Assembly (NCBI RefSeq): GCF_007856155.1
Contig: NZ_CP042266.1
Coordinates: forward strand, 3,782,001-3,846,000
Reading direction: 5' to 3'
DNA: 64,000 nt
DNA from: Streptomyces qinzhouensis
GTDB lineage: Bacteria > Actinomycetota > Actinomycetes > Streptomycetales > Streptomycetaceae
Shown here: positions 61,479-64,000 of the stretch, one piece after another
How positions within the stretch are numbered: position 1 is the first letter of the stretch
Layout of the letters: each line of letters opens with the position of its first letter
The notes under the pieces: generated by a model
Databases searched by the model: none
Told to the model about the DNA's origin: nothing
The model's input: only the letters and a program-made list of their open reading frames with translations
Program-made: the position numbers and the translations under genes

Positions 61479-64000
61479 ATGGCCGACGAGAACAATCCCG
61501 CCACCACCGAGGAGCCCGCGGACGCCGCCGCTGCCGCGGAGGAGCCGCAGATGCGGATCGAGCCCGTCGGGCTCGAGACCGAGATGCAGCGCTCGTACCT
61601 CGACTACGCGATGTCCGTCATCGTCTCGCGTGCGCTGCCCGACGTCCGCGACGGGCTCAAGCCCGTCCACCGCCGGGTGCTCTACGCGATGTACGACGGC
61701 GGCTACCGGCCCGAGAAGGGCTTCTACAAGTGCGCCCGCGTCGTCGGCGACGTCATGGGTACGTACCACCCCCACGGCGACTCCTCCATCTACGACGCCC
61801 TGGTCCGGCTGGCCCAGACCTGGTCGATGCGGATGCCGCTGGTCGACTCCAACGGCAACTTCGGTTCCCCGGGCAACGACCCGGCCGCCGCCATGCGGTA
61901 CACCGAGTGCAAGATGATGCCGCTGTCCATGGAGATGCTCCGGGACATCGACGAGGAGACCGTCGACTTCCAGGACAACTACGACGGCCGCAACCAGGAG
62001 CCGACGGTCCTCCCGGCGCGCTTCCCGAATCTGCTGGTCAACGGCTCCGCGGGAATCGCGGTCGGCATGGCGACCAATATCCCGCCGCACAATCTGCGCG
62101 AGGTCGCGTCCGGTGCCCAGTGGGCGCTGGAGCACCCCGACGCCACGCACGAGGAGCTGCTCGACGCGCTGATCGAGCGGATCAAGGGCCCGGACTTCCC
62201 GACCGGCGCGCTGGTCGTGGGCCGTAAGGGCATCGAGGAGGCGTACCGTACCGGCCGCGGCTCCATCACGATGCGCGCGGTCGTCGAGGTCGAGGAGATC
62301 CAGAACCGCCAGTGCCTGGTGGTCACGGAGCTGCCGTACCAGGTCAACCCGGACAACCTCGCGCAGAAGATTGCCGACCTGGTCAAGGACGGCAAGGTCG
62401 GCGGGATCGCCGATGTCCGGGACGAGACCTCGTCCCGGACCGGCCAGCGCCTGGTCATCGTCCTCAAGCGGGACGCGGTCGCCAAGGTCGTCCTCAACAA
62501 CCTCTACAAGCACACCGACCTCCAGACCAACTTCGGCGCGAACATGCTGGCGCTGGTCGACGGTGTGCCGCGGACTCTCTCCCTGGACGCGTTCATCCGG
62601 CACTGGGTGACCCACCAGATCGAGGTCATCGTTCGGCGGACCCGCTTCCGGCTGCGCAAGGCGGAGGAGCGGGCGCATATCCTGCGCGGTCTGCTCAAGG
62701 CGCTGGACGCGATCGACGAGGTCATCGCGCTGATCCGGCGCAGCGACACCGTCGAGATCGCGCGCGGCGGCCTGATGGACCTGCTGGCGATCGACGAGCT
62801 CCAGGCGAACGCGATCCTGGAGATGCAGCTGCGCCGGCTGGCGGCCCTGGAGCGACAGAAGATCGTCCAGGAGCACGACGAGCTCCAAGCCAAGATCAAC
62901 GAGTACAACGGGATCCTGGCCTCGCCCGCCAAGCAGCGGGGGATCGTCAGCGACGAGCTGGCCGTCCTGGTCGACAAGTACGGGGACGACCGGCGCTCGC
63001 AGCTGGTGCCCTTCGACGGTGATATGTCCATCGAGGACCTCATCGCCGAGGAGGACATCGTCGTCACCATCTCGCGCGGCGGCTATGTGAAGCGCACCAA
63101 GACCGACGACTACCGCTCCCAGAAGCGCGGCGGCAAGGGGGTGCGGGGCACGAAGCTGAAGGAGGACGACATCGTCGACCACTTCTTCGTCTCCACCACC
63201 CACCACTGGCTGCTCTTCTTCACCAACAAGGGCCGGGTCTACCGGGCCAAGGCCTATGAGCTGCCGGACGCGGGCCGGGACGCCCGTGGCCAGCATGTCG
63301 CCAATCTGCTGGCCTTCCAGCCGGACGAGCAGATCGCGGAGATCCTCGCCATCCGGGACTACGCGGCCGCCCCGTACCTGGTGCTCGCCACCAAGGGCGG
63401 ACTGGTCAAGAAGACCCCGCTGAAGGACTACGACTCGCCGCGCTCCGGCGGTGTCATCGCGATCAACCTCCGGGAGACCGAGGACGGGAGCGACGACGAG
63501 CTGATCGGTGCCGAGCTGCTGTCCGCCGAGGACGATCTGCTGCTGATCAGCAAGAAGGCGCAGTCGATCCGGTTCACCGCGACGGACGAGGCGCTGCGGC
63601 CGATGGGCCGGGCCACCTCGGGCGTCAAGGGGATGAGTTTCCGCGAGGGCGACGAGCTGCTCTCGATGAATGTCGTCCGGCCGGGTACGTTCGTCTTTAC
63701 CGCCACCGACGGCGGGTACGCGAAGCGGACCGCGGTCGACGAGTACCGCGTCCAGGGTCGCGGTGGCCTCGGTATCAAGGCCGCCAAGATCGTGGAGGAC
63801 CGCGGATCGCTCGTGGGCGCGCTGGTGGTCGAGGAAACCGACGAGATTCTGGCCATCACCCTCGGCGGTGGTGTGATTCGTACGCGAGTCAATGAAGTCA
63901 GGGAGACCGGCCGTGACACCATGGGTGTCCAGTTGATCAACCTGGGCAAGCGCGATGCCGTCGTCGGGATCGCACGCAACGCCGAGGCCGGTCGGGAGGC
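61479..64000 (+). CDS. gyrA: DNA gyrase subunit A, truncated by the window end
   Basis: 840 codons are visible from ATG 61479 and the frame is open at 64000; the family is usually about 860-870 residues, so only the tail is missing. The breakage-reunion domain has the catalytic Tyr in [11 protein letters not shown]. The quinolone region [24 protein letters not shown] keeps the Ser and Asp typical of quinolone-sensitive enzymes. The C-terminal DNA-wrapping domain starts near residue 520 with the GyrA box [10 protein letters not shown]. No intein. AAGGA lies upstream; gyrB ends 50 bases earlier, so the pair is an operon. Confidence 0.98.
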   Translation, partial: MADENNPATTEEPADAAAAAEEPQMRIEPVGLETEMQRSYLDYAMSVIVSRALPDVRDGLKPVHRRVLYAMYDGGYRPEKGFYKCARVVGDVMGTYHPHGDSSIYDALVRLAQTWSMRMPLVDSNGNFGSPGNDPAAAMRYTECKMMPLSMEMLRDIDEETVDFQDNYDGRNQEPTVLPARFPNLLVNGSAGIAVGMATNIPPHNLREVASGAQWALEHPDATHEELLDALIERIKGPDFPTGALVVGRKGIEEAYRTGRGSITMRAVVEVEEIQNRQCLVVTELPYQVNPDNLAQKIADLVKDGKVGGIADVRDETSSRTGQRLVIVLKRDAVAKVVLNNLYKHTDLQTNFGANMLALVDGVPRTLSLDAFIRHWVTHQIEVIVRRTRFRLRKAEERAHILRGLLKALDAIDEVIALIRRSDTVEIARGGLMDLLAIDELQANAILEMQLRRLAALERQKIVQEHDELQAKINEYNGILASPAKQRGIVSDELAVLVDKYGDDRRSQLVPFDGDMSIEDLIAEEDIVVTISRGGYVKRTKTDDYRSQKRGGKGVRGTKLKEDDIVDHFFVSTTHHWLLFFTNKGRVYRAKAYELPDAGRDARGQHVANLLAFQPDEQIAEILAIRDYAAAPYLVLATKGGLVKKTPLKDYDSPRSGGVIAINLRETEDGSDDELIGAELLSAEDDLLLISKKAQSIRFTATDEALRPMGRATSGVKGMSFREGDELLSMNVVRPGTFVFTATDGGYAKRTAVDEYRVQGRGGLGIKAAKIVEDRGSLVGALVVEETDEILAITLGGGVIRTRVNEVRETGRDTMGVQLINLGKRDAVVGIARNAEAGRE

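Noticed and set aside
61700..61800. Quinolone-resistance change in gyrA
   Set aside because: The GDSSIYD stretch keeps the Ser and Asp found in sensitive enzymes, so no resistance substitution is seen.

Overview
The window is a piece of a high-GC actinobacterial chromosome, almost certainly from a Streptomyces or very close relative, and it spans the replication origin. The evidence is the SsgA/SsgR pair (a streptomycete sporulation system), nine perfect copies of the Streptomyces-type parS palindrome GTTTCACGTGAAAC, an origin packed with TTGTCCACA-type DnaA boxes between dnaA and dnaN, frequent GTG starts, and a gene order that follows the S. coelicolor chromosome around SCO3873 to SCO3928 (compared from memory, no search was run).

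Layout. 1-9.5 kb: a metallophosphoesterase, a membrane protein, thiC under a TPP riboswitch, a histidine-rich YibE/F membrane protein, ssgA and ssgR, a small DUF5326 protein and a cupin. 9.8-16.9 kb: small metabolic and regulatory genes (cystathionine gamma-lyase-like enzyme, LysR, Nudix, a membrane protein, two GNATs, MarR, a serine hydrolase). 16.9-22 kb: dnaB with a DnaA-box cluster upstream, a MATE exporter, and the rpsF-ssb-rpsR-rplI operon. 22.3-29.7 kb: cell-envelope genes (femX, an alanine-racemase-fold protein, a GT87 glycosyltransferase, a bifunctional penicillin-binding protein). 30-33.3 kb: a PadR regulator with a palindromic operator, inositol-1-phosphate synthase and an MFS transporter.

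33.4-51.5 kb is the conserved actinobacterial left flank of oriC: cca (-), DUF6049 protein, murJ, a pseudokinase, sigM and its zinc anti-sigma factor, trxB, trxA (+), then on the minus strand a GNAT, parB, parA, rsmG, jag, yidC, yidD, rnpA and rpmH. 51.9-64 kb is the right flank: dnaA, oriC (about 53.74-54.84 kb), dnaN, gnd, recF, dciA, gyrB and gyrA, which runs off the window end.

Working together: DnaA, DnaB, DciA, DnaN, SSB, RecF and gyrase form the initiation and elongation set; ParA, ParB and the nine parS sites handle origin segregation; SsgA/SsgR guide sporulation septation; ThiC, Ino1 and trxBA supply cofactor, inositol (mycothiol and phosphatidylinositol) and redox functions; FemX, MurJ, the pseudokinase and the PBP build peptidoglycan. 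No insertion sequence, prophage, CRISPR array, tRNA or rRNA was recognised. The least ordinary content is regulatory DNA: parS sites built into terminators, coding regions and a start codon, DnaA boxes in front of dnaB, a DnaA-trio-like element in oriC, and a MurJ pseudokinase partner carried as a separate gene.
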